The notes: generated by a model from the letters alone, not told the origin. A stretch of DNA of 64,000 nt from Nocardia ninae NBRC 108245 (GCF_007990755.1 NZ_BJXA01000023.1:1-64000), one strand, 5' to 3'; shown: positions 1-10,088, numbered from the stretch's first letter. Made by a program: numbers and translations.

Positions 1-1
1 C

Positions 2-2605
2 GCGCTGGCCGATCTGCGCACGGTGCCGTTCGCGGCGGCCGAAGGGGAGCGGCTCGATGATTGGCGGCTTTCGCTGACTGTCGCGGGGTTGGAGGCGAAC
101 CTGGAACTCGGTGCGGCAGGCGAGGTGGTGACCGAGCTGACCGGTCTGGTCGCCCGGCATCCGCTGCACGAACCGCTGTCGTGTCTGTTGGCGCTGGCGT
201 TGTATCGGACGGGGCGGCAGGCCGACGCGCTGGACCGGCTGGCGCGGCTGCGGCGGGCGTTGTCCGAGGAGCTGGGTGTCGACCCTTCGCCGGATACGGG
301 TGCGCTGGAACTCCGCATCCTGGAACATGATCCGGCGTTGCGTGCGTCGGCGGCCGTGTCGAGTGGTGAGTTGTCCTCGGCCGATCAGGTGGCTTCCGCA
401 CCGGGCAGTACGGCCGTCGGCACCAGCGAGTCCGCGCCGGAACCGCGGCGGCGTAGCCTCGCCGCGTCGGTACCGGTGGCGCCGATGACGAGCTTTGTGG
501 GTCGTGGTCGTGAATTCGCCACGCTTACAACGCGTCTCGCGCAGCCCGGCCTGACAACCGTGGTCGGTGTCGCGGGCAGCGGAAAGTCCCGCCTCGCCGC
601 CGAACTCGCGCGCTCGATCGATCGGTCCGGCCGACCGGTCGTCCTGGTCGAGCTGGCACCGCTCGACCGCGCTGACGATGTGTTGCCCGCGGTGGCAGCG
701 GCATTGGCGGCAGGCGAGCTGGCCGCCGACGGGTCGATCGATCCGAACGCCCCGCTGCCGGGGATCATCGATGCGCTCGCCGGGGCCGGCGCGCTACTGG
801 TGCTCGACAATGCGGAGCACGTACTCGAATCAGTGACCGAATTAGTCATGGCAGCAACAGGTTTCAGCATTCTGGTGACCTCGCAGCGGTCGTTGGCGGT
901 ACCCGGTGAGTCGGTATATCCGTTGGGCCCGCTGGATCGCAGCGTCGCCGTGGCGCTGTTCATCGAGCGCGCCGGACTGCACGGGCTGGTGACGGCGGCG
1001 GAGCGGGACAGCCTGGTAGCCATCTGCGCGGCGGTGGACTGGCTGCCGCTCGGCATCGAGCTGGCCGCCGGTCTCACCAGGACACTGACGATTTCCCAAC
1101 TGGCCCAACGGATCGACGATCGGGTCCGGCTGCTCGTCGGCGGCGTACGCGGCGTCGCGGGCGGTCGGCACACCAGCCTGCGGGTGGCGCTGGACTGGAG
1201 CTACGAGCTGCTCGACGACCGGGAGCAGAAGGTCTTGCGCAGGCTCGGCGTCTTCGCGGGCGGCTGCACCCTGGAGGCCGCCGAGGCGGTGGTGCCGGCC
1301 GGCGATCTCGAGCAAGGCGATATCGCACCGGCCATGGTGGATCTGGTGAATAGGAACCTCGTCACCGTCCAGACGGACGGCGCGGCAAGACGTTTTCTGC
1401 TCTTGGAGACCGTCCGCGACTACGCGCTGGCCAGGCTGACGGAGGCGCAGGAGGTCGAGCAGCTGCGCGCCGGACACCTGCGTTGGTGCCTGAATCTGGT
1501 GCGCACGATCGGAGCACCCGACGGATTCGCCGCCGCCGAGTCGGTCGCCGCGGTATTCGCGGAATGGCCGAACATCCTGGCCGCGTTGGAGCGCGCGCCC
1601 GTAACGCCGAGGGCCACAGATGGTTTGCGGCTCGCGGTGGAGATGCATGTGCCTTGGCTGACCAGGGCCTGGTTCCACGAGGCGCAGCGCCACTACGCCG
1701 CGCTCACCGAGTCGGCCGAGGTCACCCCATACGAGCTGGCACAGGCCTTGAGCCACTACGGTTTTCATACGTTGATGACCGGCGACCTGGAGGCCGCTGC
1801 GGTACAGCTGGCCAAGGCGGGTGAGCTGGCCGCGCCACTCTACGATGCCGAACTCGCTCAAACCGTCCGCTATTACCAGGGCATCGTCGATATCGAACGG
1901 TGCAGGCTGCCGGAGGCCGTCGCCCGGCTGCGCGAGGGGGAGCGGCTTGCCGTCCGCGACACCCAGGGTGCCTCGTTCGCCGACGCGCTCGGCACGGCGC
2001 TGCTGTATTCGGGACAGCCCGCCGAGGCGCTCGCCGCCTACACCCGATCCAGCGAGGTCGACGCGGCGCACCAGGACGAGCACGGACTCTCCCGTGGCCT
2101 GAGCAACCGGGCCAAGGCGCTGCTCGGTCTCGGGCGACTGGACGAGGCACTGGCCACCGCCGAGGAATCCGACCGCTACGCCCGCCGATTGGACGACCGG
2201 CAGATCCTGCCGCTGAACGACCTGACCCGCGCCGCCGCCGCATTCGCAGCGGGCAATCTCGACGCGGCCGAGTCGTACTGCCGCGCCGCCCTCGCGCACG
2301 AGGCGGACGCGACCGGCCTGGCCCGCGTCGATCTGGCCGACGTGCTGCTGGCCAAGGGCGAAACCGGCGCGGCCGCAACCCTGCTCGACGAGTTCTTCGC
2401 GGCCGCACCCGGCGGCGTGCCACTGCTGGCCGCCCGCGCCGTCTCGGTCGCGCTGCTGTTCGCGGAGGGCGACGCCGCGGGCGCGCGGGCGCTGCTCGCC
2501 GACGTCCGTGCCGAGTGCGCCGCCGCGGGCTTCGGCTGGCAGCGCTACACGGACCGGCTGTTGCACACCGGCTGTACCGCTGAGACGTGGATGAAGCCGT
2601 GCTGA
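2..2605 (+). CDS. AfsR/SARP-type transcriptional regulator, 5' end outside window
   Basis: The reading frame is already open at base 2, so the start and the N-terminal DNA-binding domain lie upstream of the window; a GTG at 23 is only an internal codon. The visible part begins inside a bacterial transcriptional activator domain (roughly the first 110 residues, ending in the typical SEELGVDPSPDT). A linker leads to an NTPase domain with Walker A GVAGSGKS and Walker B LLVLDNAEH. The C-terminal half is Ala/Leu-rich helical repeats of TPR type. This order is that of AfsR-like regulators, which activate secondary-metabolism or stress genes through ATP-dependent switching. The target is unknown because the upstream neighbour is missing. 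Confidence 0.85.
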   Translation, partial: ALADLRTVPFAAAEGERLDDWRLSLTVAGLEANLELGAAGEVVTELTGLVARHPLHEPLSCLLALALYRTGRQADALDRLARLRRALSEELGVDPSPDTGALELRILEHDPALRASAAVSSGELSSADQVASAPGSTAVGTSESAPEPRRRSLAASVPVAPMTSFVGRGREFATLTTRLAQPGLTTVVGVAGSGKSRLAAELARSIDRSGRPVVLVELAPLDRADDVLPAVAAALAAGELAADGSIDPNAPLPGIIDALAGAGALLVLDNAEHVLESVTELVMAATGFSILVTSQRSLAVPGESVYPLGPLDRSVAVALFIERAGLHGLVTAAERDSLVAICAAVDWLPLGIELAAGLTRTLTISQLAQRIDDRVRLLVGGVRGVAGGRHTSLRVALDWSYELLDDREQKVLRRLGVFAGGCTLEAAEAVVPAGDLEQGDIAPAMVDLVNRNLVTVQTDGAARRFLLLETVRDYALARLTEAQEVEQLRAGHLRWCLNLVRTIGAPDGFAAAESVAAVFAEWPNILAALERAPVTPRATDGLRLAVEMHVPWLTRAWFHEAQRHYAALTESAEVTPYELAQALSHYGFHTLMTGDLEAAAVQLAKAGELAAPLYDAELAQTVRYYQGIVDIERCRLPEAVARLREGERLAVRDTQGASFADALGTALLYSGQPAEALAAYTRSSEVDAAHQDEHGLSRGLSNRAKALLGLGRLDEALATAEESDRYARRLDDRQILPLNDLTRAAAAFAAGNLDAAESYCRAALAHEADATGLARVDLADVLLAKGETGAAATLLDEFFAAAPGGVPLLAARAVSVALLFAEGDAAGARALLADVRAECAAAGFGWQRYTDRLLHTGCTAETWMKPC

Positions 2606-2659
2606 ACGGGGCGGAGAGCAGTGCTAGCGGTTGGCAAACGGCCCGCGACCTGGCCGAAC

Positions 2660-2683
2660 CGGGCGGATCAGGTCGTCCGCCCG
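2660..2683 (+). terminator. weak hairpin after the SARP gene
   Basis: Arms CGGGCGGA and TCCGCCCG (8 bp, 8-nt loop) lie about 55 nt past the stop. There is no clear T-run, so terminator function is uncertain. Confidence 0.35.
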
Positions 2684-2779
2684 GTCTGTTGAGGGTGACC
2701 CGGGCGGGCGAGTGCAGTAGCGTCAGGTGCAGATCCAGCAGTTGAAGACCACGTATGACTCGACCTAGGAGACGACGAC

Positions 2780-3850
2780 ATGTCATACCCGTCCGGGGGC
2801 TCCGGGTACAACACACCCGCGCCCTCCACCCCACCCAGCTCCGGTTCGACGGCGACCGGCGCCACTTCCGCCGAGACCGCGTCCGGTGCCGAGGCCAAGG
2901 GGCTGCCGTTCTTCCTGGTGGTCGGTGTCGCAGCGCTCGGCGTGCTGAACTTCCTGCTCGGTTTCCTGCCCTACGTCGGCACCAAAGCTGTCGATTTCGG
3001 CGGCGCCCGGGTGGCGAACAGTGAGACCGCGAGCCTGTTCGAGGCGGGTGGCGCGGCCCTGCTCGGCCTGCTGCTGCTCGGCGGCCTGCTCGCCGCGCTG
3101 TCGGTGCTGCCCAAGCAGAGCTGGACGGGTGCGGCCGCTGCGGCCTCCGTCGCGGGCTTCCTCGCGCTGGCGCTGCACTCGTTCACCCTCTCCGACGGCA
3201 TCGAGCTGAAGTGGGGCGCGTTCGCTCTGCTCGTGCTCGCCTTCGTGCAGGCCGCGCTCGCGGTCGGCGCGGTGCTGTTCGAGTCGGGCATCGTCAAGGC
3301 GCCCGCGCCGCGGCCGGCCAGCCAGCCGGGCTTCAACCAGAGCGGCTACGGCCAGCAGCAACAGTCCTCGTTCTCCGCGTTCGGGCAGAACCAGCCCGGC
3401 TACGGCCAGGGCCAGCCGGGCCAGCCGGGGCAGCCCTACGGCCAGCAGTCGCCCTACGGCCAGCAGCCCGGTTACGGTGCGGGGCAGCAGGCTTCGCCGT
3501 ACGGCCAGAGCCAGCCGAGCCAGCCCACCTACGGTCAGCAGGGCCAGGCCTACGGTCAGCCCGGATACGGCCAGCAGCCGCCGACCACGGCTTTCGGTGG
3601 GCCGCAGCAGGGTTCGCCGTACGGTGCGCCGAGCCAGGCGCAGCAGCCGCGCCCGGACGAGAACGCCACCCAGCACTTCGGCTCCGCGCAGCAGCCTGCC
3701 CAGCAGTCGCCGTACGGTTCGTCGAACTACGCGCAGCCGGGCCAGCAGAGCGCGCAGCAGCAGCCGGGCCAGCCGTTCGGCGGCGAGCAGGGCGGCGATC
3801 CGTCGGCCGACGCCACCCAGGCCTTCCGCCCGTCCGACGACAACAAGTAG
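2780..3850 (+). CDS. DUF5336 membrane protein with Gly/Gln/Tyr-rich tail (Rv0954-like)
   Basis: This is a 356-residue protein. A short Ser/Thr/Pro/Gly-rich N-terminus precedes four hydrophobic segments (about residues 40-62, 85-110, 118-138 and 148-170). A long low-complexity tail follows, built of repeated PYGQQ/GYGQ units. The family is the DUF5336 (34 kDa antigen) group, whose M. tuberculosis member Rv0954 sits next to the perM homologue Rv0955 exactly as here, and which has been linked to the cell envelope and division. The ATG at 2780 follows GGAGACGACGAC. The tail contains no catalytic motif; its Tyr/Gln repeats suggest protein-protein contacts, which is inference. Confidence 0.85.
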   Translation: MSYPSGGSGYNTPAPSTPPSSGSTATGATSAETASGAEAKGLPFFLVVGVAALGVLNFLLGFLPYVGTKAVDFGGARVANSETASLFEAGGAALLGLLLLGGLLAALSVLPKQSWTGAAAAASVAGFLALALHSFTLSDGIELKWGAFALLVLAFVQAALAVGAVLFESGIVKAPAPRPASQPGFNQSGYGQQQQSSFSAFGQNQPGYGQGQPGQPGQPYGQQSPYGQQPGYGAGQQASPYGQSQPSQPTYGQQGQAYGQPGYGQQPPTTAFGGPQQGSPYGAPSQAQQPRPDENATQHFGSAQQPAQQSPYGSSNYAQPGQQSAQQQPGQPFGGEQGGDPSADATQAFRPSDDNK

Positions 3851-3924
3851 CAGCAGTTCCCCGGCGCGGGCCATCCGGCGCGCCTGACCCGCTCGTGCCG
3901 GGGGAGCTGCCACGCTGAATTGTC

Positions 3925-4008
3925 ATGAGTGAGCGTCAGCGAGTGAATCAGGGATGCAGCGCGCCTGAGCGCACGACGGAGCCGAGCGGTCCCGAGGCGG
4001 CCTCGTGA
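3925..4008 (+). CDS. possible 27-codon leader ORF coupled to perM
   Basis: ATG at 3925 opens a small ORF starting MSERQRVNQ and containing ERTTEPSGP. Its TGA (4006-4008) overlaps the GTG start of the next gene in a GTGA junction. A related leader (ERQRANQ ... GTTEPS) lies before the MHYT gene at 16559-16639 in the same orientation relative to its gene. It may instead be a dispersed DNA repeat that happens to be open. No Shine-Dalgarno sequence is obvious. Confidence 0.4.
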   Translation: MSERQRVNQGCSAPERTTEPSGPEAAS

Positions 4009-5516
4009 ATTCGTCCAGAAACTCCCTCGTCCGCCGGACCGGCGGCGCGCGCCAGGTGCCCGAGCCGCCCGAGCCCGACGAGACCGGGTTTCTGTCGCTG
4101 ACCCCGGAGCGCGCCAGGGTGCTCGTCCTGGTCGCCGGGCGTCCGACGACCTACGCGCTCGCCGCCATCATCGTGCTCGTCCTCGCCACGCTGCTGACCT
4201 CGGGCAGCAACCTCGCCGGTACCTCGGGCGCGATCGCCGCGGGATGGCTTGGTGTGCACCAGGTTCCGCTGGTGATCGGCAAGACCTCGCTCGGCCTGCT
4301 GCCGCTGTTGCCGACCGCGCTGGTGCTCTGGCTGGCGGGGCGGGAATGCGCCCGCGCCGTCGAACCCGACTGCACGCGGGCCGATCTGGGCTGGATAGTC
4401 GGCGCGGCACTGGGCGGACCACTGCTGATCACCGCCATCTGTCTCGCGGTCGCCGAGGATGCGTCCGGTGTCGTCGCGCTGCAACCGCCGAACACCCTCG
4501 CCGCGTTCGCCTGGGTATTCGGGTTGTATCTGATTGCCGCGGTGGGCGGTATCGCGACCAGGAACCGGCGTGAGCTGTTCGTCCTGCTTCGCCTGCCCGA
4601 GTGGGCGATCTCCGGTCTGTACGGCGCGGGCCGGGCGATGCTCCGGCTGCTCGGCTGCGCCGCGGCGCTGGTCGTTCTCTCGTTCCTGGTGCACATTCCG
4701 CGAGTCGGGGACACCTATCAAGGGGCGGGCAATGTCGCCGGGGTGCTCGGGCTGACCCTGCTCTCGCTGGCCTACCTGCCGAATCTGGTGGTGCAGGCGG
4801 TCGGCGTGCTCGTCGGCTCCAGCGCGCAGATCGGTGCCGCCTCGTTCGGCGTGTTCTCCGTTGCCGGCGGCCCGATTCCGGCCGTGCCGTTGATGGCGGC
4901 GGTGCCGACCGGACCGGCCGCGGGCTGGTGGCCGGTGCTACTGCTGATCCCCGCCGCGGTCGGCGTGCTCGGCGGGCTCGACCTCGCCCGGAGCTCCACC
5001 GACCGGATCGACGCGCCCTGGGCGACCCTGTGCTCGGCGGCGCTGGCCACCGTCGGCTTGCTGCTGCTCGGCGTCGTCGCGGGCGGTGAGCTCGGCACCT
5101 TCGGCCGGATCGGGCTCGATGTGCCCGTCTTCGCCGTGGTCACCTTCGCGTGGCTGGCCATTCCGGGTTACGTCGGGCTGGCGTTCGCGCGTTGGTTCCT
5201 CGTCCCGGTCGGGACCGCACCCGACGACTACGCCGACCCGTACGACGAAGACGACGACTACTACGCCGACGACAATTACGCGGACGACGATTACTACCCC
5301 GACGACGAGTACACCGACCACCGCGACTACTTCGAGGACGACTACGCCGACTACGACGGCGCGGACCTGGAAGTCGAACTGGACGGCGAACTCGTCGAGG
5401 AACAAACCGCCATCGACGCCGTGCGTGCGCCCGGTGCGAATACCACACCGGACATCGTCGATGCCGAGGTGGTCGAGGCGGACCTGCCGGAAAGTGGCCG
5501 GGTCGAGGGTCGTTAG
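4005..5516 (+). CDS. perM: PerM-like cell-division membrane protein (DUF6350, Rv0955-like)
   Basis: This is a 503-residue polytopic membrane protein with about ten hydrophobic segments between residues 45 and 395. A strongly acidic Asp/Tyr-rich cytosolic tail follows (about residues 402-460, many DDY and DDD runs). The position between the DUF5336 gene and purN matches Rv0955, whose product PerM supports the divisome (FtsB stability) under low magnesium and stress. The chosen GTG at 4005 overlaps the stop of a short upstream ORF. A start further downstream is possible, since the first 30 residues are polar and Arg-rich. The function assigned is that of the family; nothing here proves it. Confidence 0.8.
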   Translation: MNSSRNSLVRRTGGARQVPEPPEPDETGFLSLTPERARVLVLVAGRPTTYALAAIIVLVLATLLTSGSNLAGTSGAIAAGWLGVHQVPLVIGKTSLGLLPLLPTALVLWLAGRECARAVEPDCTRADLGWIVGAALGGPLLITAICLAVAEDASGVVALQPPNTLAAFAWVFGLYLIAAVGGIATRNRRELFVLLRLPEWAISGLYGAGRAMLRLLGCAAALVVLSFLVHIPRVGDTYQGAGNVAGVLGLTLLSLAYLPNLVVQAVGVLVGSSAQIGAASFGVFSVAGGPIPAVPLMAAVPTGPAAGWWPVLLLIPAAVGVLGGLDLARSSTDRIDAPWATLCSAALATVGLLLLGVVAGGELGTFGRIGLDVPVFAVVTFAWLAIPGYVGLAFARWFLVPVGTAPDDYADPYDEDDDYYADDNYADDDYYPDDEYTDHRDYFEDDYADYDGADLEVELDGELVEEQTAIDAVRAPGANTTPDIVDAEVVEADLPESGRVEGR

Positions 5517-5575
5517 GCTCTATCGCGGCGGAGCTCTTCCGTCCGCCATCCGGATCGACTCGCAGGAGTAGAGCC

Positions 5576-6274
5576 CTGAGCTCACCCACCCCGCCGGCCC
5601 CGCCGGCTGCCGACCCCAGCCCGTCGCCGCTCGCCGCGTGGACACCCGCCGCGGCCCCGGCGACCGTGGTCGTGCTCGCCTCGGGCGCCGGTTCGCTGTT
5701 GCGCGCACTGCTCGATGCGGCCGCCGCCGCGGACTTTCCGGCGAAGATCGTCGCGGTCGGCGTCGACCGCGGGTGCGCGGCCACCGAACACGCCGACGCC
5801 GCGGGTGTACCGCACTTCAAGGTGGCGCTGAAGGACTTTCCCGATCGTGGCGTATGGGATGTCGCGCTGACCGACGCGGTCGCGAGTTACGCACCCGACC
5901 TGGTGGTCTCCGCCGGGTTCATGAAGATCCTCGGCCCGACCTTTCTCGGCCGGTTCGGCGGCCGGATCATCAACACCCACCCCGCGCTGCTGCCCGCGTT
6001 CCCCGGCGCGCACGGGGTGCGCGACGCGCTTGCATACGGGGTGCGGGTCACCGGCTCGACCGTGCACCTGGTCGACGCGGGCGTCGACACCGGGCCGATC
6101 CTCGCGCAGGAGGCGGTGCCGGTGCTACCCGAGGACGACGAGGCGAGTTTGCACGAGCGCATCAAGGTTGTCGAAAGGCGGTTGCTGGCGCAGGTCGTCG
6201 CCGCCGTCGCGACGCGGGGCATTGTTTCCGACGGACGAAAGGCAGTTATCCCGAATGAGCGAGTTCTCCGGTGA
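5576..6274 (+). CDS. purN: phosphoribosylglycinamide formyltransferase
   Basis: Transfers a formyl group from 10-formyl-THF to GAR in de novo purine synthesis. Family signatures are [25 protein letters not shown] (carrying the catalytic Asn and His) and [16 protein letters not shown] (carrying the catalytic Asp). The N-terminal nucleotide-binding strand is [16 protein letters not shown]. No ATG, GTG or TTG lies in frame before that strand with a ribosome site. A CTG at 5576 has AGGAG seven bases upstream and gives a Pro/Ala-rich N-terminus of the length seen in the mycobacterial enzyme, so CTG is preferred over the internal GTG at 5666. The stop overlaps the purH start by four bases (GTGA), implying translational coupling. 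Confidence 0.9.
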   Translation: MSSPTPPAPPAADPSPSPLAAWTPAAAPATVVVLASGAGSLLRALLDAAAAADFPAKIVAVGVDRGCAATEHADAAGVPHFKVALKDFPDRGVWDVALTDAVASYAPDLVVSAGFMKILGPTFLGRFGGRIINTHPALLPAFPGAHGVRDALAYGVRVTGSTVHLVDAGVDTGPILAQEAVPVLPEDDEASLHERIKVVERRLLAQVVAAVATRGIVSDGRKAVIPNERVLR

Positions 6275-7848
6275 GTGAGCGTAAGGCGATCAAAAGGGCG
6301 CTGGTGAGCGTCTACGACAAGACGGGCCTCATCGAGCTGGCGACCGGCCTGCACGCCGCGGGCATCGAGCTGGTGTCCACCGGCTCGACCGCGGGCAAGA
6401 TCGCCGACGCGGGCATCCCGGTGACCAAGGTCGAGGAGCTCACCGGCTTCCCGGAGACCCTCGACGGCCGGGTGAAGACGCTGCACCCCAGGGTGCATGC
6501 GGGCATCCTCGCCGACACCCGCAAGCCGGAGCACGTCGAGCAGCTGGTCGAGCTCGGCGTCGAGGCGTTCCAACTGGTGGTGGTGAACCTGTACCCGTTC
6601 ACCGAGACCGTGGCCAGCGGCGCGAGCCCGGACGAGTGCGTCGAGCAGATCGACATCGGCGGTCCGTCGATGGTGCGCGCCGCGGCGAAGAACCACCCCT
6701 CGGTGGCGGTGGTCGTCGACAGCGGTGACTACGACGAGGTGCTCGGCGCGGTGAAGTCCGGCGGCTTCACGCTGGCGGAGCGGACCGCGTTGGCGGCCAA
6801 GGCTTTTCAGCACACCGCGAGCTATGACGTCGCGGTCGCGAGCTGGCTGACGAACACGCTGGTGCCCGGGGCGACCGAGCGCGAGCAGGCGGCCGACGAG
6901 CTGTTCCCGGCCTGGCTCGGTGGCACCTGGGAGCGCGCCGCGGTGCTGCGCTACGGCGAGAACCCGCACCAGGCGGCGGCGCTGTACACCAACAACGACG
7001 GTGGCCTCGGCCTCGCGCAGGCCCAGCAGTTGCACGGCAAGGAGATGTCGTACAACAACTACACCGATGCCGATGCGGCCTGGCGGGCCGCCTATGACCA
7101 CACCGCGCCGACGGTCGCAATCATCAAGCACGCCAACCCTTGTGGCATCGCGATCGGCGCCGACATCGCCGAGGCGCACCGCAAGGCGCACGCCTGCGAC
7201 CCGGTGAGCGCGTTCGGCGGCGTGATCGCGGCCAACCGGACGGTCACCGTGGAGATGGCCGAGCAGGTCGCGGAGATCTTCACCGAGGTGATCGTGGCCC
7301 CGGCCTACGCCGACGGTGCGGTGGAAGTGTTGCAGCGCAAGAAGAATGTGCGCATCCTGATCGCCGAGCCGCCGCGGCGCGCGGGCGCCGAGCTGCGCCC
7401 GATCAGCGGCGGCGCACTGTTGCAGCAGCGCGACATCCTCGACGCCGCGGGCGACGACCCGGCCAACTGGACGCTGGCCGCGGGCGAGGCAGCCGACGCC
7501 GAAACCCTCGCCGATCTCGAATTCGCTTGGCGCGCTTGCCGTGCCGTGAAGTCCAACGCGATCCTGCTCGCGCACGACGGCGCCTCGGTCGGCGTCGGCA
7601 TGGGTCAGGTCAACCGGGTGGACGCGGTGCAGCTGGCCGTGCAGCGCGCCGGTGACCGCGCCAAGGGCTCGGTCGCGGCCTCCGACGCGTTCTTCCCGTT
7701 CCCGGACGGCCCGCAGCAGCTCGTGCAGGCCGGTGTCCGCGCGATCGTGCAGCCCGGCGGCTCGGTCCGTGATCAGGAAACCATCGACCTGGCCCGGGAG
7801 GCCGGAGTGACGCTGTACCTGACGGGGTCTCGCCACTTCGCGCACTGA
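6271..7848 (+). CDS. purH: bifunctional AICAR transformylase / IMP cyclohydrolase
   Basis: A 525-residue enzyme carrying out the last two steps of IMP synthesis. The N-terminal methylglyoxal-synthase-like cyclohydrolase domain (residues 1 to about 195) begins [17 protein letters not shown] and contains [14 protein letters not shown]. The C-terminal formyltransferase domain carries RYGENPHQ and the Lys-His motif [12 protein letters not shown]. Length and domain order are normal. It starts with GTG inside the purN stop, so the two form an operon, and a strong hairpin follows the stop. purN-purH order matches Rv0956-Rv0957. Confidence 0.97.
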   Translation: MSERKAIKRALVSVYDKTGLIELATGLHAAGIELVSTGSTAGKIADAGIPVTKVEELTGFPETLDGRVKTLHPRVHAGILADTRKPEHVEQLVELGVEAFQLVVVNLYPFTETVASGASPDECVEQIDIGGPSMVRAAAKNHPSVAVVVDSGDYDEVLGAVKSGGFTLAERTALAAKAFQHTASYDVAVASWLTNTLVPGATEREQAADELFPAWLGGTWERAAVLRYGENPHQAAALYTNNDGGLGLAQAQQLHGKEMSYNNYTDADAAWRAAYDHTAPTVAIIKHANPCGIAIGADIAEAHRKAHACDPVSAFGGVIAANRTVTVEMAEQVAEIFTEVIVAPAYADGAVEVLQRKKNVRILIAEPPRRAGAELRPISGGALLQQRDILDAAGDDPANWTLAAGEAADAETLADLEFAWRACRAVKSNAILLAHDGASVGVGMGQVNRVDAVQLAVQRAGDRAKGSVAASDAFFPFPDGPQQLVQAGVRAIVQPGGSVRDQETIDLAREAGVTLYLTGSRHFAH

Positions 7849-7860
7849 GCTGAGCGACTT

Positions 7861-7894
7861 CGAACGCCACGTCGGTTCACCGACGTGGCGTTCG
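7861..7894 (+). terminator. hairpin after purH
   Basis: Perfect 15-bp arms (CGAACGCCACGTCGG and its complement) around a TTCA loop, 12 nt past the purH stop. There is no T-run, which is common in high-GC actinobacteria. Confidence 0.65.
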
Positions 7895-8048
7895 GCGTTC
7901 GGGGGCCTACATGGCGGCGGTGATGGCAGTGTGGCCGGGGCGTCGGGTGCCGGTCGGCTGGACGACGGAGCGGTTGTCGACGTGGCGGCCAGCGGTGCCG
8001 GATCGCGGATGAGCGTGCTGTTCGCGCTTGGTTTCGTACAGTGACCGC

Positions 8049-9614
8049 ATGTCGATTCGTGCGGTGGCTGCCAGGGTGGTCGCGATGGTCGCTGCGGTGG
8101 CGATGACGCTCAGTGGTCAGCATTCGGCCGGGGCGGAGGCGGGACCGCCGCAGACGCTGCCCACGCTGAAGGCTTGGGAGCCCGGCAGGGGAGCGTTCTC
8201 CCTCGGCCCGCAAACGCGGGTGGTCTACACGCACGATGGTTTGCGCGACACCGCAACGGAGTTCGCCGCCGGGTTGCAATCGTTCACGGGCAATAGTGTT
8301 GTCGCGCAGGCAGGTTCAACTGGTAGCGCCGGTGACATCGTACTGAGCGTCGGGCCGGTACCGGGTGCACCGGAAACCCCTGAGGCTTACCGCATTTCGA
8401 TCGGCGAAACCCTCGACCTACGCGGAGCCGACCTCGCCGGCGCGTTTTACGCAACCAGCTCGACCCTGCAACTGCTGCGGCAGCGCAACGAGCTGCCTGG
8501 CGGCACCGTGACGGATTGGCCGCAGTACCGCGAACGCAGCCTGATGCTGGACGTCGGCCGCGAGTTCATGCCGATCGACCTGCTACGCGCGCAGATCCGC
8601 CGCATGGGCTACCTCAAGCTGAACCTGCTGCACCTGCATCTCTCGGACACCTACGGCTTCCGCCTGGAAAGCGAACGGCACCCTGAAATCACTGCCGCGC
8701 AGCACTATTCGAAGCAGGACATCCGCGACCTGATCGAGTACGCGGCAAGATATCAGGTCGAGATCGTGCCGGAGGTCGACTTCCCCGGCCACATGAACGG
8801 CATCCTGGCCGCGCACCCCGACCTGAAGCTGCGCAGCGCGAACGGGCGAATCTCCGACGCGGCCATCGACATCGCGAATCCGCGCGCCTACGACCTGATG
8901 CGCGACATCCTCGAGGAGTTCCTGCCGCTGTTCCCCGGCCGCTACTGGCATCTCGGCGCGGACGAGTTCCTGCTCGACGGTGCCCGCGTCGCGAGTTACG
9001 ACGAATACCCGCAGCTCGGCGCGTACGCACGCACCACCTACGGTCCGCAGGCACAGCCGGTGGACGCGTTCCTCGGCCTGATCAACTGGGGCGCGGATAT
9101 CGTCCGTGCGCACGGCAAGCGGCCGCGCGTATGGAATGACGGATTGCACACCGGCGCGGGCACCCTGGCCATCGGCGCCGACATCGTCGTCGACTACTGG
9201 AGCCGGGCGGGCATCCCGCAGCTGCCCCTGCCGTACTTCGGCAGTGCCCGCAGCCCAGCCGATCTCATCACCGCGGGCCACGAGATCAGGAATGCCGCGT
9301 TCACGCCGACCTACTACGTGACCGGCGGGCCGACGGCGGTGGGCAACGTGCCACCGCCCATCGCTTACCAGTTGTGGGACCCCACTCTGTTCGTGGACGG
9401 CACCCGCCTGACACCGGCACAGAACACCCGCAATCTCGGCTCGGGTCTGTTCGTCTGGTGTGACGACCCGACGGCGCAGACACCGGACGAGATCGCGGCC
9501 GCCATCACGATGCCGCTGCGGGTGACGGCACAGCAGACCTGGGGTCCACCGCAAGCGATCAGCTATCCCGAGTTCGCGGCCTTGGCCGATGCCGTGGGCG
9601 AACCCGCGTCGTAG
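8049..9614 (+). CDS. secreted family-20 beta-N-acetylhexosaminidase
   Basis: A 521-residue secreted glycosidase that would cleave terminal GlcNAc/GalNAc from chitin or glycan fragments. The signal peptide has an Arg start and a hydrophobic core, with cleavage near SAGAEA (about residue 30). The GH20 N-terminal domain follows, then the TIM barrel. The barrel carries the family signature HLGADEF, with catalytic Asp305-Glu306, and conserved LMLDVGREFMP, HLHLSDTYGFR and EIVPEVDFPGH. ATG 8049 is chosen over the upstream GTG 8028 because it starts the signal peptide directly. It stands alone between purH and a convergent lipoprotein gene 12 nt away. Confidence 0.92.
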   Translation: MSIRAVAARVVAMVAAVAMTLSGQHSAGAEAGPPQTLPTLKAWEPGRGAFSLGPQTRVVYTHDGLRDTATEFAAGLQSFTGNSVVAQAGSTGSAGDIVLSVGPVPGAPETPEAYRISIGETLDLRGADLAGAFYATSSTLQLLRQRNELPGGTVTDWPQYRERSLMLDVGREFMPIDLLRAQIRRMGYLKLNLLHLHLSDTYGFRLESERHPEITAAQHYSKQDIRDLIEYAARYQVEIVPEVDFPGHMNGILAAHPDLKLRSANGRISDAAIDIANPRAYDLMRDILEEFLPLFPGRYWHLGADEFLLDGARVASYDEYPQLGAYARTTYGPQAQPVDAFLGLINWGADIVRAHGKRPRVWNDGLHTGAGTLAIGADIVVDYWSRAGIPQLPLPYFGSARSPADLITAGHEIRNAAFTPTYYVTGGPTAVGNVPPPIAYQLWDPTLFVDGTRLTPAQNTRNLGSGLFVWCDDPTAQTPDEIAAAITMPLRVTAQQTWGPPQAISYPEFAALADAVGEPAS

Positions 9615-9626
9615 CGCGCCCGCCGC

Positions 9627-10088
9627 TTAGACCGCGCTCAGGACTTGCCGGTTGCCCAAAGGTGCCTTCAGCGACAGCTCGAGCGTGCCGAACACCGCGT
9701 TCATGGTGCACATCCGGCCGACCGCGTCGGCCCGGGTGCCGGAGCGCAGCTCGACGGTGACCGTCGAATCAGTCTCGCGCACAGTGGCGTCCACGCCGTA
9801 GCATTCCGGCGTGCCGGTCTGGAAGTTGACCGCGATCCGGTCGTCTGCCAGCCGCGTCCAGGAGTCGAACGCGATCGGGCGCGCGTTCACGATGGCCGGG
9901 TCGGCCGTGAACGGGCGGCCGCTGTTGCCGCCGGTGTCCTGGGTGGGGGTGCTCGGCGCGGCACTCGTCGTCGTGCTTGTTTTCGGTTGTGGCGCAGCGT
10001 CATCCGAACCGCCACACCCCGCCGCGGCGAGGCACCCGAGCACAACGGCAACAGCTGCGGCGGCGCGCCCGCCCGACATCCGAGTCAT
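9627..10088 (-). CDS. putative lipoprotein
   Basis: A 153-residue protein with a lipoprotein signal: positive start, Ala/Val core and lipobox LAAAGC at about residues 20-25. A Thr/Ser/Pro linker and a small globular domain containing two further cysteines (PECYG and GRMCTM) follow, and these could form a disulphide. No recognised enzymatic motif is present. It converges with the GH20 gene and diverges from the lectin-LysM gene, so it is transcribed alone. Its role on the outer face of the membrane is unknown. Confidence 0.8.
   Translation of the reverse strand: MTRMSGGRAAAAVAVVLGCLAAAGCGGSDDAAPQPKTSTTTSAAPSTPTQDTGGNSGRPFTADPAIVNARPIAFDSWTRLADDRIAVNFQTGTPECYGVDATVRETDSTVTVELRSGTRADAVGRMCTMNAVFGTLELSLKAPLGNRQVLSAV

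Noticed and set aside
842-2566. 574-residue minus-strand frame
   Set aside because: Shadow of the AfsR-type regulator; Arg/Gln-rich without domains.
5887-7845. 652-residue open frame on the minus strand
   Set aside because: Antisense to purH; no family pattern, typical high-GC shadow.
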